The notes beneath the pieces were generated by a model that saw only the letters and a list, made by a program, of their open reading frames with translations, was not told the origin of the DNA and did not search any database. A DNA stretch of 54,373 bases from an uncultured Flavobacteriaceae bacterium (GTDB lineage: Bacteria > Bacteroidota > Bacteroidia > Flavobacteriales > Flavobacteriaceae): positions 1 to 54,373 of the forward strand of contig CASIAE010000010.1 of NCBI GenBank assembly GCA_949372605.1, written 5' to 3'. The translations under genes were made by a program, and so were the position numbers. Of this stretch, positions 28,432-38,419 are shown piece after piece (position 1 is the stretch's first letter; each line of letters starts with the position of its first letter).

Positions 28432-28466
28432 TTGTCAATTTTTTAAATATAAATTAATAATCAATG

Positions 28467-28490
28467 ATTCAGTAAATTTAATTACTGAAT
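28467..28490 (+). terminator. Hairpin downstream of gcvP
   Basis: A perfect 9-bp inverted repeat, ATTCAGTAA/TTACTGAAT, with a 6-nt loop starts 35 bp after the gcvP stop, followed by T-rich sequence. The stem is AT-rich, so termination would be weak. Confidence 0.45.
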
Positions 28491-28517
28491 TTCATATCAT
28501 TTTTTAAATTTCAGACA

Positions 28518-28545
28518 TTGAGTCTCTTATTAAATGCTACTATTG
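28518..28545 (+). promoter_or_regulatory. Possible promoter of the KAS III-like gene
   Basis: TTG (28518-28520), a 17-bp spacer and TACTATTG (28538-28545, one mismatch to TAnnTTTG) precede the ATG at 28557 by 11 bp. Confidence 0.35.
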
Positions 28546-28556
28546 TGATCTAAATT

Positions 28557-29618
28557 ATGAATTACAAAATTACAGGTAGCGGCAGTTGTATTCCAACAAA
28601 TATTCAAGAAAATAGTACTTTTTTATCACAATCATTTTATGATGCCGATGGTGTGAAATTAGAATTAGAAAATCAAACCATCATTGATAAATTCAATTCT
28701 ATTACTGGGATAGAACAACGAAAATACATCAATAAAGACTTAAATACCTCTGATATTGCTGCAGTAGCTGCGCAAGATGCAATTGAAGATGCGCAAATCG
28801 ATCCTGAAACATTGAACTATATTATTGTAGCTCATAATTTTGGTGACATTCCTTATGGAAGTAAACAAATCGATACCCTACCGAATCTGTCCGCAAGGGT
28901 AAAATCGAAATTAAAAATAAAGAACCCTAGTTGCGTTGCCTATGACATCTTGTTTGGATGTCCAGGCTGGATTGAGGGAATGATTCAGGCGAAAGCTTTT
29001 ATCAAGGCTGGAATGGCTAAAAAATGTCTGGTTATTGGAGCAGATGCCCTATCTAGAGTCATCGATAAATACGATAGAGATTCCATGATATTCGCTGATG
29101 GTGCTGGTGCAACCATTCTCGAGGCATCCGATGAAAGTGGTGGTATTATATCCCACACTTCAGCTACTTACACTTCTGAAAATGAAGCTGACTTCATTTA
29201 TTACGGTAATTCCTGTAACACAAAAGTGGATCAAAGTGAAAAGTATATCAAAATGCAAGGAAGAAAAGTTTATGAATTTGCCCTTAGTAATGTTCCCGCT
29301 GCGATGAAAAAATGTCTTGATGATGCGGATATTGAGATAGGACAACTTAAAAAAATATTTATTCATCAGGCGAATAAAAAAATGGATGAAGCCATCGCAA
29401 AAAGGTTTTATAGACTTTACAAAGCTCCAATGCCTGAAGATATTCTTCCTATGAATATTGAAGAATTTGGAAATAGCTCAGTTGCTACCGTTCCTACCTT
29501 ATTTAATTTGGTGCTCAAGCAAAACTATAAAGGACATCGGGTTAACAAGGGGGACATTATTCTTTTTGCCAGTGTAGGCTCAGGAATGAACATCAATGCA
29601 ATTACCTATCAAATATAA
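28557..29618 (+). CDS. 3-oxoacyl-ACP synthase III (FabH-like)
   Basis: The 353-residue protein has the thiolase fold with the KAS III catalytic triad: Cys135 in FGCPGW, His270 in FIHQANKK and Asn306 in EFGNSS. Enzymes of this type condense an acyl-CoA with malonyl-ACP. The N-terminus is divergent from housekeeping FabH and carries an insert (residues 20-45). It could therefore be a specialised paralogue for a branched or unusual acyl product. It lies upstream of mlaE by 63 bp, on the same strand. Confidence 0.85.
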   Translation: MNYKITGSGSCIPTNIQENSTFLSQSFYDADGVKLELENQTIIDKFNSITGIEQRKYINKDLNTSDIAAVAAQDAIEDAQIDPETLNYIIVAHNFGDIPYGSKQIDTLPNLSARVKSKLKIKNPSCVAYDILFGCPGWIEGMIQAKAFIKAGMAKKCLVIGADALSRVIDKYDRDSMIFADGAGATILEASDESGGIISHTSATYTSENEADFIYYGNSCNTKVDQSEKYIKMQGRKVYEFALSNVPAAMKKCLDDADIEIGQLKKIFIHQANKKMDEAIAKRFYRLYKAPMPEDILPMNIEEFGNSSVATVPTLFNLVLKQNYKGHRVNKGDIILFASVGSGMNINAITYQI

Positions 29619-29681
29619 CTTTTCAATTACTTAACGAAGTAAACGAACAACTCTTAAAAGTTAAATGTTTAAATTTACTTT

Positions 29682-30419
29682 ATGATTATCATTCATCACA
29701 TAGGCGCCTATTTTTTGATGCTCCAAAAGGTATTTAGGAGATTCGTAAAATGGAGCGTGTTAAAAGAATTGATAATTAAAGATATAGATACATTAATCAT
29801 CGGGTCTATTGGTATTGTCGCTTTCATTTCTTTTTTTGTAGGAGGAGTTGTTGCGATTCAAACGGCATTAAACTTGACCAATCCTTTTTTGCCACAATAT
29901 TTAATTGGTTTTGCGACCCGACAGTCTGTTATTCTTGAGTTTGCCCCTACTTTCATTTCTATTATTATGGCTGGAAAAGTTGGGTCATTCATTACTTCAA
30001 GTCTAGGAACAATGCGAGTTACAGAACAAATTGAGGCTTTAAAAGTAATGGGGATAAACACCTATAACTATTTGATTTTCCCTAAAATTGTTGCCATGTT
30101 TTTCTATCCATTCGTAATAGTTGTCTCCATGTTTTTGGGTATAATTGGCGGTTATTTCGCTTCAATATACGGTGGTTTCTGCAACAGCGCAGACTTCATT
30201 CAAGGCATTCAGCTAGATTTCATTCCGTTCCATATTGGCTATGCTTTTTTAAAAACAATAATATTTTCCTTCATTTTGGCAACTGTTCCTTCCTATCACG
30301 GATATTTCCTTAAAGGTGGAGCATTGGAAGTTGGAAAAGCAAGTACAACGTCTTTTGTATGGACCAGCGTACTGATCATCATCGCAAATTATTTAACAAC
30401 TCAACTTTTACTCACCTAA
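29682..30419 (+). CDS. mlaE: MlaE-family ABC transporter permease
   Basis: The 245-residue membrane protein belongs to the MlaE/YrbE permease family, which moves phospholipids between inner and outer membranes with MlaF. About five to six hydrophobic segments are seen. The conserved APTFISIIMAGKVGSFITSSLGTMRVTEQIEALKVMG-type loop is present in the middle. Its stop overlaps the ATPase ATG as TAATG. No MlaD, MlaB or MlaC is in the window. Confidence 0.9.
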   Translation: MIIIHHIGAYFLMLQKVFRRFVKWSVLKELIIKDIDTLIIGSIGIVAFISFFVGGVVAIQTALNLTNPFLPQYLIGFATRQSVILEFAPTFISIIMAGKVGSFITSSLGTMRVTEQIEALKVMGINTYNYLIFPKIVAMFFYPFVIVVSMFLGIIGGYFASIYGGFCNSADFIQGIQLDFIPFHIGYAFLKTIIFSFILATVPSYHGYFLKGGALEVGKASTTSFVWTSVLIIIANYLTTQLLLT

Positions 30420-31186
30420 TGATTGTCGTTGAAAACCTATACAAATCTTTCGATGGAGTAAACGTTTTAAACGATATCTCCACAACTTTCGAAAAAGGAA
30501 AAACCAATTTAATTATTGGTCAAAGTGGATCAGGAAAGACAGTTCTACTCAAGAGTATACTTGGTTTATTCAATATTGATAAAGGAAATATTTATTTTGG
30601 AAATCAATCGATTCAAAACATTAGCAATAAAGAAAGAAGTATTTTAAGACAAGAAATGGGCATGGTTTTTCAAGGAAGTGCTTTGTTTGACTCTATGAAC
30701 GTGGAGGAAAACATTATGTTTCCCATGCGAATGCTTACTAAAAACAGTTTTGAGGAAATGCAATCTCGGGCCAATGAGGTTATCAAACGGGTGAATTTGA
30801 TCAATGCAAATAAAAAATTACCTTCTGAAATATCTGGAGGAATGCAAAAAAGAGTTGCTATCGCAAGGGCCATTGTGATGAATCCAAAATACCTTTTTTG
30901 CGATGAACCTAATTCTGGATTAGATCCCAATACCTCGACGATTATTGACAATTTGATTCAAGAGATTACCCAAGAATTTCAAATCACTACGGTGATTAAC
31001 ACCCACGACATGAACTCTGTAATGGAGATTGGAGAGAAGATTATTTTTTTGCAAAATGGAAAAAAAGAATGGGAAGGAAATAATAAAGAAGTTTTTAAAA
31101 CCAAAAATGAAGCCGTTGGTGGTTTTATTTATTCTTCTAATTTATTTAAGAAAGTTCGAGAGGTATACCTTAGAGATAACGCTTAA
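30419..31186 (+). CDS. mlaF: MlaF-family ABC transporter ATPase
   Basis: From the ATG at 30419 this is 255 residues. It has the Walker A motif GQSGSGKT at 34-41, the ABC signature SGGMQKR, and the Walker B segment FCDEPNSGLDP. It pairs with MlaE to drive lipid transport across the envelope. A longer frame upstream lies wholly within mlaE and is not translated independently. The 3' end is convergent with the SprT-like gene, 15 bp away. Confidence 0.92.
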   Translation: MIVVENLYKSFDGVNVLNDISTTFEKGKTNLIIGQSGSGKTVLLKSILGLFNIDKGNIYFGNQSIQNISNKERSILRQEMGMVFQGSALFDSMNVEENIMFPMRMLTKNSFEEMQSRANEVIKRVNLINANKKLPSEISGGMQKRVAIARAIVMNPKYLFCDEPNSGLDPNTSTIIDNLIQEITQEFQITTVINTHDMNSVMEIGEKIIFLQNGKKEWEGNNKEVFKTKNEAVGGFIYSSNLFKKVREVYLRDNA

Positions 31187-31201
31187 TCCTTAGAGTTAAA
31201 A

Positions 31202-31807
31202 TTAACTTAGCAGCATTACTTTTGCATGAGGACTAAACAAATACAACCTTCCAGTAGAAATTTCTTTACACTCATATTTTTTGATTCTCCGAGAACCAAG
31301 TACAAATTTCCTATCGTTGTGAATCTTAAACACTGACCCTTTGTTCAACTCGAAAATATAAGTGTCCTCTGTCTCGGGATCAAATTTATTTAATTCAACA
31401 ACTAATTTAAAATCGGAATCAGTGCTTGCCTTTGGATTTTCAAAATGAAGCGCAAGCGTCTCTAATAAAGGTGAAGGGAAAACTGAGTCATTTAAAAAAG
31501 GTAACATCATTTCACGGTAACACAATTTCCAGTGCTTACCATGCGGTTTGATTCTATTTCCATAAGTCTTAAAAGCTACCAAGTGTGAAATCTCATGTAC
31601 GAGGGTGATTAGAAATCGAAAAACATTGGTTGTTTCGTTAATGGTAATTTGATGTACGTCATGGGATAACATCCTGTAATCTCCATGTTTGGTAATACGT
31701 TTTCGAGAGACAATAACGTTCACTTTCCAGCGCGATAAGTATTCAAAAATTAAAAGATGTGCTTCTTTTGGGAGGTAGTCTTGTAAAGCGGTTATTTGAA
31801 CCTCCAT
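31202..31807 (-). CDS. SprT-like zinc-dependent protein
   Basis: The 201-residue protein carries HEISH at residues 71-75 in LVHEISHLVAF, the zinc motif of the SprT-like family. A further His occurs in GKHWK, as expected for the third ligand. SprT-like domains include proteases acting on DNA-protein crosslinks in eukaryotes, but the role of this bacterial branch is unclear. The gene ends 15 bp from mlaF and starts 5 bp after the SDR gene, so it is probably in an operon with it. Confidence 0.85.
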   Translation of the reverse strand: MEVQITALQDYLPKEAHLLIFEYLSRWKVNVIVSRKRITKHGDYRMLSHDVHQITINETTNVFRFLITLVHEISHLVAFKTYGNRIKPHGKHWKLCYREMMLPFLNDSVFPSPLLETLALHFENPKASTDSDFKLVVELNKFDPETEDTYIFELNKGSVFKIHNDRKFVLGSRRIKKYECKEISTGRLYLFSPHAKVMLLS

Positions 31808-31812
31808 AAAGA

Positions 31813-32487
31813 TCAGGGCGTACTTGAAGAAACAGGAAGAACTTTTCCATTGTAAAATTGATTTCCATTTAGTGCAAAGTCTAGGATATAAGTTCCCATT
31901 TGCTCAGCAGTTAAAGGAGCTTCGTAACCTGGAAAGGCCTCTGCCAACATTTCAGTTTGAACTGCACCCAATGCCAGTACATTGAATGAAGGACCTGTTT
32001 TAGCATGCTCCTCTGCTAACATTTCGGTTAGGGTGATTAGTGCACCTTTACTACTGCTGTATGCTGATAATCCGGGAAATTTTAAACTACCCTGTATGCC
32101 GCCCATGCTACTTATGTTGACAACATGACCTTTGGGATTTATAATCTGCAAAAAGTGTCGCATAAGCGAGGCTACTGAGAACACATTCACTCTATAAACC
32201 GACTCAAATTCTTCATCAGTAGTTTCGGCAAAAGGCTTATTGATTAGACTTCCAGCATTATTAATCAAAATATCTATACTTCCAAACTCACTTTTAACCA
32301 CTTCAAAAAAACCAACTATTTCTTTATGATTTAAAAGGTCTACAGCGAAAGGGTGGATGTTCTCAATATTAGAAAGCGACTCAATATTTCTCGATAATGC
32401 AATAACTTTATGACCCTCAGCCGCAGCTTTAAGGCAAATTTGAAATCCAATCCCTTTGCTAGCTCCAGAAACAACTATCGTCTGCAT
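31813..32487 (-). CDS. Short-chain dehydrogenase/reductase
   Basis: The 224-residue SDR has the nucleotide-binding loop GASKGIG, the NNAG motif, and the catalytic Ser126/127, Tyr143 and Lys147 (YSSSK). It is a classical SDR. The substrate cannot be predicted. It sits upstream of the SprT-like gene in the same direction. Confidence 0.9.
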   Translation of the reverse strand: MQTIVVSGASKGIGFQICLKAAAEGHKVIALSRNIESLSNIENIHPFAVDLLNHKEIVGFFEVVKSEFGSIDILINNAGSLINKPFAETTDEEFESVYRVNVFSVASLMRHFLQIINPKGHVVNISSMGGIQGSLKFPGLSAYSSSKGALITLTEMLAEEHAKTGPSFNVLALGAVQTEMLAEAFPGYEAPLTAEQMGTYILDFALNGNQFYNGKVLPVSSSTP

Positions 32488-32533
32488 AAGTTAATCATTT
32501 ATTAGGTGTCAATTTAAAGAATATTGTTTTTTA

Positions 32534-34138
32534 TTAGAAAACCAAAAGTCTAATCGGATTTTCGATGTACGATTTTAATGTTTGTAAAAACAATGATCCA
32601 GTCGCACCATCAACAGTTCTGTGGTCGCAGGCCAGAGTCAGTTTCATGGTGTTACCCACTACAATCTTCCCTTCTTTAACAACTGGTTTGCTAACAATCG
32701 CCCCTACAGATAAAATCGCTGAATTTGGTTGATTGATGATCGAAGTGAATTCTTGAATACCAAACATTCCTAAATTAGAAATAGTAAATGTACTTCCTTC
32801 TATTTCAGTAGGAGTCAATTTTTTTTCTCTTGCTCTCCCTGCAAAATCCTTAACGGTTGCGGTAATTTGTCTCAAATCCATTTCATCTGTGAACTTTAGG
32901 ACAGGAACGATCAGGCCGTCTTCAACTGCAACTGCCACACCAACATGAACGTGGTGGTTTTGAATGATCTTGTCATCAAACCATTGAGAATTCACTTGCG
33001 GGTGTTGCTTTAAAGCCAGTGCAACGGCTTTTACTATGATGTCGTTAAAAGAGATTTTAGTATCGGGAACAGTGTTGTATTGTTGACGGAATGCAATTGC
33101 ATTGTCCATATCAAACTCAACACCTAAATAATAATGAGGTGCTGAAAACTTAGAAGCAGATAGCCTTTTGGCAATTACTTTTCTCATGGAACTATTAGTA
33201 AATTCAGTAACCCCTTCTAATCCAGCAGGCACAAATGATTTTACTGAAGAACCATTAGGAGCACCATTGAAATTGTCAATATCTCGCTTAATTATTCTTC
33301 CTCCTTCGCCTGATCCAGCAACATTATTCAAATTAATTCCTTTTTCCTCTGCTAATTTTTTTGCAAGAGGTGAGGCTAGAATTCGTCCGCTGGCATTTAA
33401 ATTTACTTTTGGTGCTTGAACTACAGGAGCTGGTTTTGGAACTGCAACAGCTTCGGGTGTTGAAACAACATGAGGTGTTTCTTTGATTACTTCTGGTTTA
33501 ACATCCGCTTCAGACATTGAAAATAATGCTGCTTTCACGGCCTCCTTGTCAGTATCTTTATCTCCAATAACAGCCAATATTGCATCGACAGGTGCAGACT
33601 GTCCTTCCTCTAGACCAATGTGCAAAAGTGTGCCTGTATAAAAAGACTCAAATTCCATTGTTGCTTTGTCGGTTTCAATTTCAGCTAAAATATCGCCTTC
33701 TGCAACAGTATCGCCTACTTTAATATTCCACTTCGCAACGGTTCCTTCTTCCATGGTGTCACTCAATCGTGGCATGGTAATGACCTCAATTCCTGAGGGC
33801 ATTGCTAAAGCGGGAGTTTCCTCAACAACTGCTTCTGTTTTAACTTCTTTTTCATCGGCAGGACTCTCAGTACCTGCAATCATTCCAGAAATATCTTCTC
33901 CATTTTCACCTATAATGGCTAAGAGTGAATCTACAGGAGCAGTTCCTCCTTCTTGAATTCCGATATATAGCAATTCGCCTTCTTGAAAAGATTCGAATTC
34001 CATGGTGGCCTTATCAGTCTCAATTTCAGCTAAAATATCACCTTCAATTACTGAGTCACCTACTTTTTTATACCATTTAGCGACAGTGCCTTCTTCCATT
34101 GTGTCACTTAACCTAGGCATATTTATTAATTCAGCCAT
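32534..34138 (-). CDS. pdhC: Pyruvate dehydrogenase E2, dihydrolipoamide acetyltransferase
   Basis: E2 is the core of the pyruvate dehydrogenase complex, transferring acetyl from lipoate to CoA. The 534-residue protein has two near-identical lipoyl domains with lipoylated lysines at Lys43 and Lys158 (ETDKATMEFES). A subunit-binding domain follows (GRILASPLAKKLAEEKG). The catalytic domain ends with the DHRTVDG motif. Flexible alanine/proline-rich linkers lie between domains. The gene is 1 bp after E1-alpha. No E1-beta or E3 gene lies in the window. Confidence 0.95.
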   Translation of the reverse strand: MAELINMPRLSDTMEEGTVAKWYKKVGDSVIEGDILAEIETDKATMEFESFQEGELLYIGIQEGGTAPVDSLLAIIGENGEDISGMIAGTESPADEKEVKTEAVVEETPALAMPSGIEVITMPRLSDTMEEGTVAKWNIKVGDTVAEGDILAEIETDKATMEFESFYTGTLLHIGLEEGQSAPVDAILAVIGDKDTDKEAVKAALFSMSEADVKPEVIKETPHVVSTPEAVAVPKPAPVVQAPKVNLNASGRILASPLAKKLAEEKGINLNNVAGSGEGGRIIKRDIDNFNGAPNGSSVKSFVPAGLEGVTEFTNSSMRKVIAKRLSASKFSAPHYYLGVEFDMDNAIAFRQQYNTVPDTKISFNDIIVKAVALALKQHPQVNSQWFDDKIIQNHHVHVGVAVAVEDGLIVPVLKFTDEMDLRQITATVKDFAGRAREKKLTPTEIEGSTFTISNLGMFGIQEFTSIINQPNSAILSVGAIVSKPVVKEGKIVVGNTMKLTLACDHRTVDGATGSLFLQTLKSYIENPIRLLVF

Positions 34139-34139
34139 T

Positions 34140-35141
34140 TTATTTTATTTTATGCTTGATAAAAGGATAATCCTCTTGTTCATATACTGCGTCATACATA
34201 AGAGACTTTTCTGGGTAAGGAGATTCCTCTGCAAATTTAACACACTCAAGAACACCTTCTTTGACCTTAGCATCAACTTCGTCGAGCTGATCTTGGGTGG
34301 CATATTTCTTTTTAAGAATCATTTCTTTTACCTGTGAAATAGGATCAATCTTTTTGTACTCAAGAACCTCATCTTTGGTTCTGTATTTCTGTGCATCCGA
34401 CATTGAATGACCTCTATAACGGTAAGTTTTCATTTCTAAAAAAGTTGGGCCGTTGCCTTTTCTTGCAAATTGAATGGCTTTGTCCATTTCCTTAGCAACA
34501 GCCAATGGGTCCATTCCATCTACCGGTCCACAGGGCATTTCATAGCCCAATCCCAATTTCCAAATCTCTTCGTGACTTGCAGTTCTTGCTACAGAAGTTC
34601 CCATGGCATAGCCATTGTTTTCAACAACAAAAACAACAGGAAGTTTCCAAAGTGTCGCCAAATTTAATGTTTCGTGAAGCGAACCTTGTCTAACTGCTCC
34701 ATCTCCCATAAAACATAGGGTGACATTGTCGCGATTAAAATATTTGTCTCCATAGGCCATTCCAGCACCTAAAGGTATTTGACCTCCGACGATACCGTGA
34801 CCTCCGTGGAATTTATGTTCTTTAGAAAAGATGTGCATCGAACCACCCAATCCTTGGGAAGTTCCAGTTGCCTTGCCAAATAATTCCGCCATTATTCGTT
34901 TTGGATCCACACCCATTCCGATCGGTTGGACGTGATTCCTGTAGGCGGTTATCATCCGGTCTTTACCGATTTCCATCGCATGGAGAGAACCGGCCAATAC
35001 AGCTTCTTGACCATTATATAAATGTAAAAAGCCTCTTACCTTCTGTTGTATGTAGACTGCCGCTAGTTTATCTTCAAATTTGCGCCAGAACGTCATGTTT
35101 TCATACCAATTAAGGTAAGTTTCTTTTGTAATTTGTTTCAT
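34140..35141 (-). CDS. pdhA: Pyruvate dehydrogenase E1 component, alpha subunit
   Basis: The 333-residue thiamine-diphosphate enzyme subunit has the TPP-binding motif GDGAVRQGSLHETLN ending in the NN of VVENNGYAMG. The regulatory-loop segment YRYRGHSMSD is also present. It forms the alpha half of an alpha2-beta2 E1; the beta subunit must be encoded elsewhere. Together with pdhC it forms a two-gene operon on the minus strand. Confidence 0.95.
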   Translation of the reverse strand: MKQITKETYLNWYENMTFWRKFEDKLAAVYIQQKVRGFLHLYNGQEAVLAGSLHAMEIGKDRMITAYRNHVQPIGMGVDPKRIMAELFGKATGTSQGLGGSMHIFSKEHKFHGGHGIVGGQIPLGAGMAYGDKYFNRDNVTLCFMGDGAVRQGSLHETLNLATLWKLPVVFVVENNGYAMGTSVARTASHEEIWKLGLGYEMPCGPVDGMDPLAVAKEMDKAIQFARKGNGPTFLEMKTYRYRGHSMSDAQKYRTKDEVLEYKKIDPISQVKEMILKKKYATQDQLDEVDAKVKEGVLECVKFAEESPYPEKSLMYDAVYEQEDYPFIKHKIK

Positions 35142-35270
35142 TAAACGAGTTGAGATAATAAAATTAAATTATTCTGTAAAATTAAAGAATTCTAGGGTAG
35201 GGAGAAAATATATTTATTAAATAAAAAAAATCTTTAATAAGTGCCCTGAATTTGACCACTCTGACTATCG

Positions 35271-36425
35271 TCAATCTAAGGGTACTGAGGAATTTAAATT
35301 GAAGGTCAGGGAGAACCTAAGTGTATTTTCTAATGGGTTTCTAACTTTAGAAAGAGAGGAAAGATAAGAAACATCAATAGTAATGTTATTTAATGTAAAG
35401 CCGGATCCAAAAGTAAGATAGCGCCTTGAACCTTTTTCTTCGCTTTCACTAAAATAGCCAGTTCTTAAAGCAAAATTATCACCTAACAAGTATTCCAACC
35501 CTAGCGCCCAGGTAAACTCTTTTATCTCTTCGGAGAATCCTCCGGGTGCATCATTAAAAGACTTGAATATCGCATCCAAGAAAGTGTTGTCTGGTTGTCT
35601 GTATCCAATAAAAACATTGCTATCATCGTAAGTTGCAACAGGTGAAGGAACTAGTAGTTTTGCGAATTCCAAGTTAATTCCTAATGCATTGGAATCATCA
35701 AAAATAAAATTCAAGCCTGTTCCAAATCTAAGATTTGTGGGGATATAATCTTCTTGCCCACCTTCATCATATTTTAATTTAGGACCAATGTTAGAAATAT
35801 TAAACCCTGCCCTTAAAAAAGCTTTATTATTAAAGAAATCAAAATTATCACCCTTGTAAAACCCAGCGATATCCACCCCTAAACTATTAGAAGAACTTGC
35901 ATCCGCGTCTGTTGATATTTTCAAATCAGAACGGATATACCTCCCAGCAACTGCCATCGCAAATTTATCACTTAATTTTAATGCATAAGAAAAATCGATT
36001 GAAATTTCATTTGGTCGTTCAGCGCCTTGGTCGACAATCGATCCGCCAATACTTTCATTAAATTGAATATCCCCTAAGCTAAAATACTTAATACTTCCAG
36101 CCCAAGAGCTTCTTTCATTAAATTGAGAGTAAAAGTTTAAACTTCCTAAAAAAATGTCATCAACGAGTTTCCTCAAATAAGGAGTATAACTCAAACTCAA
36201 CCCTTTTGGAGATTCAGCAAAAACATACTTTGCAGGGTTCCATTGCTGGGAGTAGGCGTCCGCTGAGGTCGCAACTCCTAATTCTCCCATTCCAGCTGCC
36301 CTCGCATCAGGGGTGATTAATAAAAAAGGCACACCAGTTGTTATCACTCGATCTTGAGCAATTCCAGTCATAGAATATAAGATAGCAAGTATAAAAACTG
36401 AATAAAATATTTTCTTAAGTTTCAT
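35271..36425 (-). CDS. porV: Type IX secretion outer-membrane protein PorV
   Basis: PorV is a beta-barrel outer-membrane protein that carries substrates in the T9SS attachment complex. The 384-residue protein starts with a signal peptide (to about residue 23, ending GIAQ). It then reads VITTGVPFLLITPDARAAGM, the typical PorV N-terminus. The rest is aromatic-rich alternating sequence typical of a FadL-like barrel, ending in a beta strand (FSLTFNLN). It is divergent from gldJ, another gliding/T9SS gene, across 278 bp. Confidence 0.93.
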   Translation of the reverse strand: MKLKKIFYSVFILAILYSMTGIAQDRVITTGVPFLLITPDARAAGMGELGVATSADAYSQQWNPAKYVFAESPKGLSLSYTPYLRKLVDDIFLGSLNFYSQFNERSSWAGSIKYFSLGDIQFNESIGGSIVDQGAERPNEISIDFSYALKLSDKFAMAVAGRYIRSDLKISTDADASSSNSLGVDIAGFYKGDNFDFFNNKAFLRAGFNISNIGPKLKYDEGGQEDYIPTNLRFGTGLNFIFDDSNALGINLEFAKLLVPSPVATYDDSNVFIGYRQPDNTFLDAIFKSFNDAPGGFSEEIKEFTWALGLEYLLGDNFALRTGYFSESEEKGSRRYLTFGSGFTLNNITIDVSYLSSLSKVRNPLENTLRFSLTFNLNSSVPLD

Positions 36426-36703
36426 TTATGAATTTGTAATTTATTTTTTATAACGAGAAAAAGAGGAACTTATTACTAATGTCATAAAATTTAAAGTAAA
36501 AGCGAATTAAATGTTTTTTAGAAAATCTAATGCAATTCGATATATTTTTTAGAACAATTGATCTATTTAATTTATTAAAATATAATATTAGAAAAATTAA
36601 TACGTTAATAATTAAAAGATTGTAATATTTTGAATAAATTTTTAATGCAAAAAAGAGCTATTATTAGTATCTTGCGTTTAATCTACATATATTAGATATC
36701 TAT

Positions 36704-38404
36704 ATGAAAATGAAATCTTTAATAAAAAGCTTCGTATTTCTTTCAATCCTTTCGTTTTTCGTAAGCTGTGGGAAAAATAATAATCAATCCCGTGGAACTG
36801 GTTGGGGAATCAATTCTAAAGACGGAGGATTCCAATATAACTTAGATTTTGAAAACCAGGAAACTGGACCAGGATTGGTTTTCATAGAAGGAAGTACTTA
36901 TACGAAAGGACAGGTCCAAGACGATGTTATGCATGATTGGAATAATTCTCCTTCACAACAACACGTCATGTCTTTCTATATTGACCAGACCGAGGTTACG
37001 AACCTTATGTACATGGAATATTTAGATTGGCTAGAAACAGTATTCCCTCTTAATGAGCCTCGTTATCGTCAGATTTATAAAGGTGCACTTCCAGATACTT
37101 TAGTTTGGAGAAACACTTTGGGATATCTTGAAGAACTTACAACAAATTACTTGCGTCATCCTGCGTATGCTGAATATCCAGTGGTTGGTGTTAATTGGCT
37201 TCAAGCAGTCCAATATGCAGAATGGAGAACAAATCGTGTAAATGAATTTATTTTAGAACGCGAATCTTTTGTTCAAAAAAATATTAGATACGGAGAATCT
37301 CAGGGAGGTGTCGTTAACGCAAATAGTACTTTCAGCACCGACGCTTATCTGAAGCGTCCCGAAACCGCTTATGGTGGATTGATGGCCTCAGACAGCCTTA
37401 TGGGCAAAAGCGGGACCATAAAGAAAGATACCGCTACTGTTAATGTATACGCAGGGGTTGATAAAGGGGTTTTATTACCTTCTTATAGACTTCCAACAGA
37501 AACAGAATGGGAATACGCTGCTCTGGCTTTGGTAGGAGAAAGAGAGTACAATACTTATCGTGGTAAAAAGAAATATCCATGGTCGGGAGAATATACCAGA
37601 TCAAGTGATAAAAGAAGTGAAGGAGATCAATTAGCAAATTTCAAATTCGGAAAAGGAGATTACGGCGGAATTGCAGGTTGGTCTGATGACGGTGGAGACA
37701 TAACAGTTCAAGTAAAAACTTATCCTCCAAATGATTTTGGAGTTTATGATATGGCAGGAAATGTTGCGGAATGGGTAGCTGATGTTTATCGTCCAATAAT
37801 TGACGACAATGCAAATGACTTCAACTATTACAGAGGTAACATTTATTCGAAAAGTGCAATTGGAGAAGATGGAAAAGCTGTAATTATTTCTCCAGACGAA
37901 TTGGTGTACGATACACTTCCGAATGGAAAAATAATGTTAAAACGTCTTCCGGGTCAACTCGCTCAAATTCCGGTTGATGAAGAAGAAACTTTCTTGAGAC
38001 AAAATTTCACAGAGAGTGATAACAGAAATGTTCGTGACGGTGACATTGAATCTACAAGACTTTTTTCAAGTACTGGAGGTGACGATGAAAACAATCCAAG
38101 CAAACGTCCAGAGAGTACTGTGATGTACAATGCTCCTTCGCATCCTAAGATAGAGTTGGATGATGAAGGTAATATTATAAGAAGAATTGATAAATCATCA
38201 AATAGAACTTCATTGATTACAGACGAAGTAAGAGTGTATAAAGGTGGTTCTTGGAAAGACAGAGCTTACTGGCTAGATCCTGCACAAAGAAGATATTTAC
38301 CGCAATACATCGCAACTGACTATATAGGGTTCAGGTGCGCAATGTCTCGTTTGGGACAGAAAAGCAATATAAAGAAGACCGCAAGACACAAGCGAGCCAA
38401 GTAA
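36704..38404 (+). CDS. gldJ: Gliding motility lipoprotein GldJ
   Basis: GldJ is an outer-membrane lipoprotein needed for gliding and for stability of other Gld proteins. The 566-residue protein has a lipobox with lipidated Cys22 (FFVSCGK). It also has an FGE-sulfatase-type domain, seen in FYIDQTEVTNLMYMEYL near residue 90, YRLPTETEWEYAAL and VYDMAGNVAEWVADVYR. The C-terminus is basic (ARHKRAK). GldJ is known to contain this domain without sulfatase-activating function. A hairpin terminator follows directly. Confidence 0.94.
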   Translation: MKMKSLIKSFVFLSILSFFVSCGKNNNQSRGTGWGINSKDGGFQYNLDFENQETGPGLVFIEGSTYTKGQVQDDVMHDWNNSPSQQHVMSFYIDQTEVTNLMYMEYLDWLETVFPLNEPRYRQIYKGALPDTLVWRNTLGYLEELTTNYLRHPAYAEYPVVGVNWLQAVQYAEWRTNRVNEFILERESFVQKNIRYGESQGGVVNANSTFSTDAYLKRPETAYGGLMASDSLMGKSGTIKKDTATVNVYAGVDKGVLLPSYRLPTETEWEYAALALVGEREYNTYRGKKKYPWSGEYTRSSDKRSEGDQLANFKFGKGDYGGIAGWSDDGGDITVQVKTYPPNDFGVYDMAGNVAEWVADVYRPIIDDNANDFNYYRGNIYSKSAIGEDGKAVIISPDELVYDTLPNGKIMLKRLPGQLAQIPVDEEETFLRQNFTESDNRNVRDGDIESTRLFSSTGGDDENNPSKRPESTVMYNAPSHPKIELDDEGNIIRRIDKSSNRTSLITDEVRVYKGGSWKDRAYWLDPAQRRYLPQYIATDYIGFRCAMSRLGQKSNIKKTARHKRAK

Positions 38405-38419
38405 TAATCGTTCATAAAT

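Noticed and set aside
30359-30418. N-terminal extension of MlaF
   Set aside because: It lies entirely in the mlaE coding sequence; the ATG at 30419 overlaps its stop.
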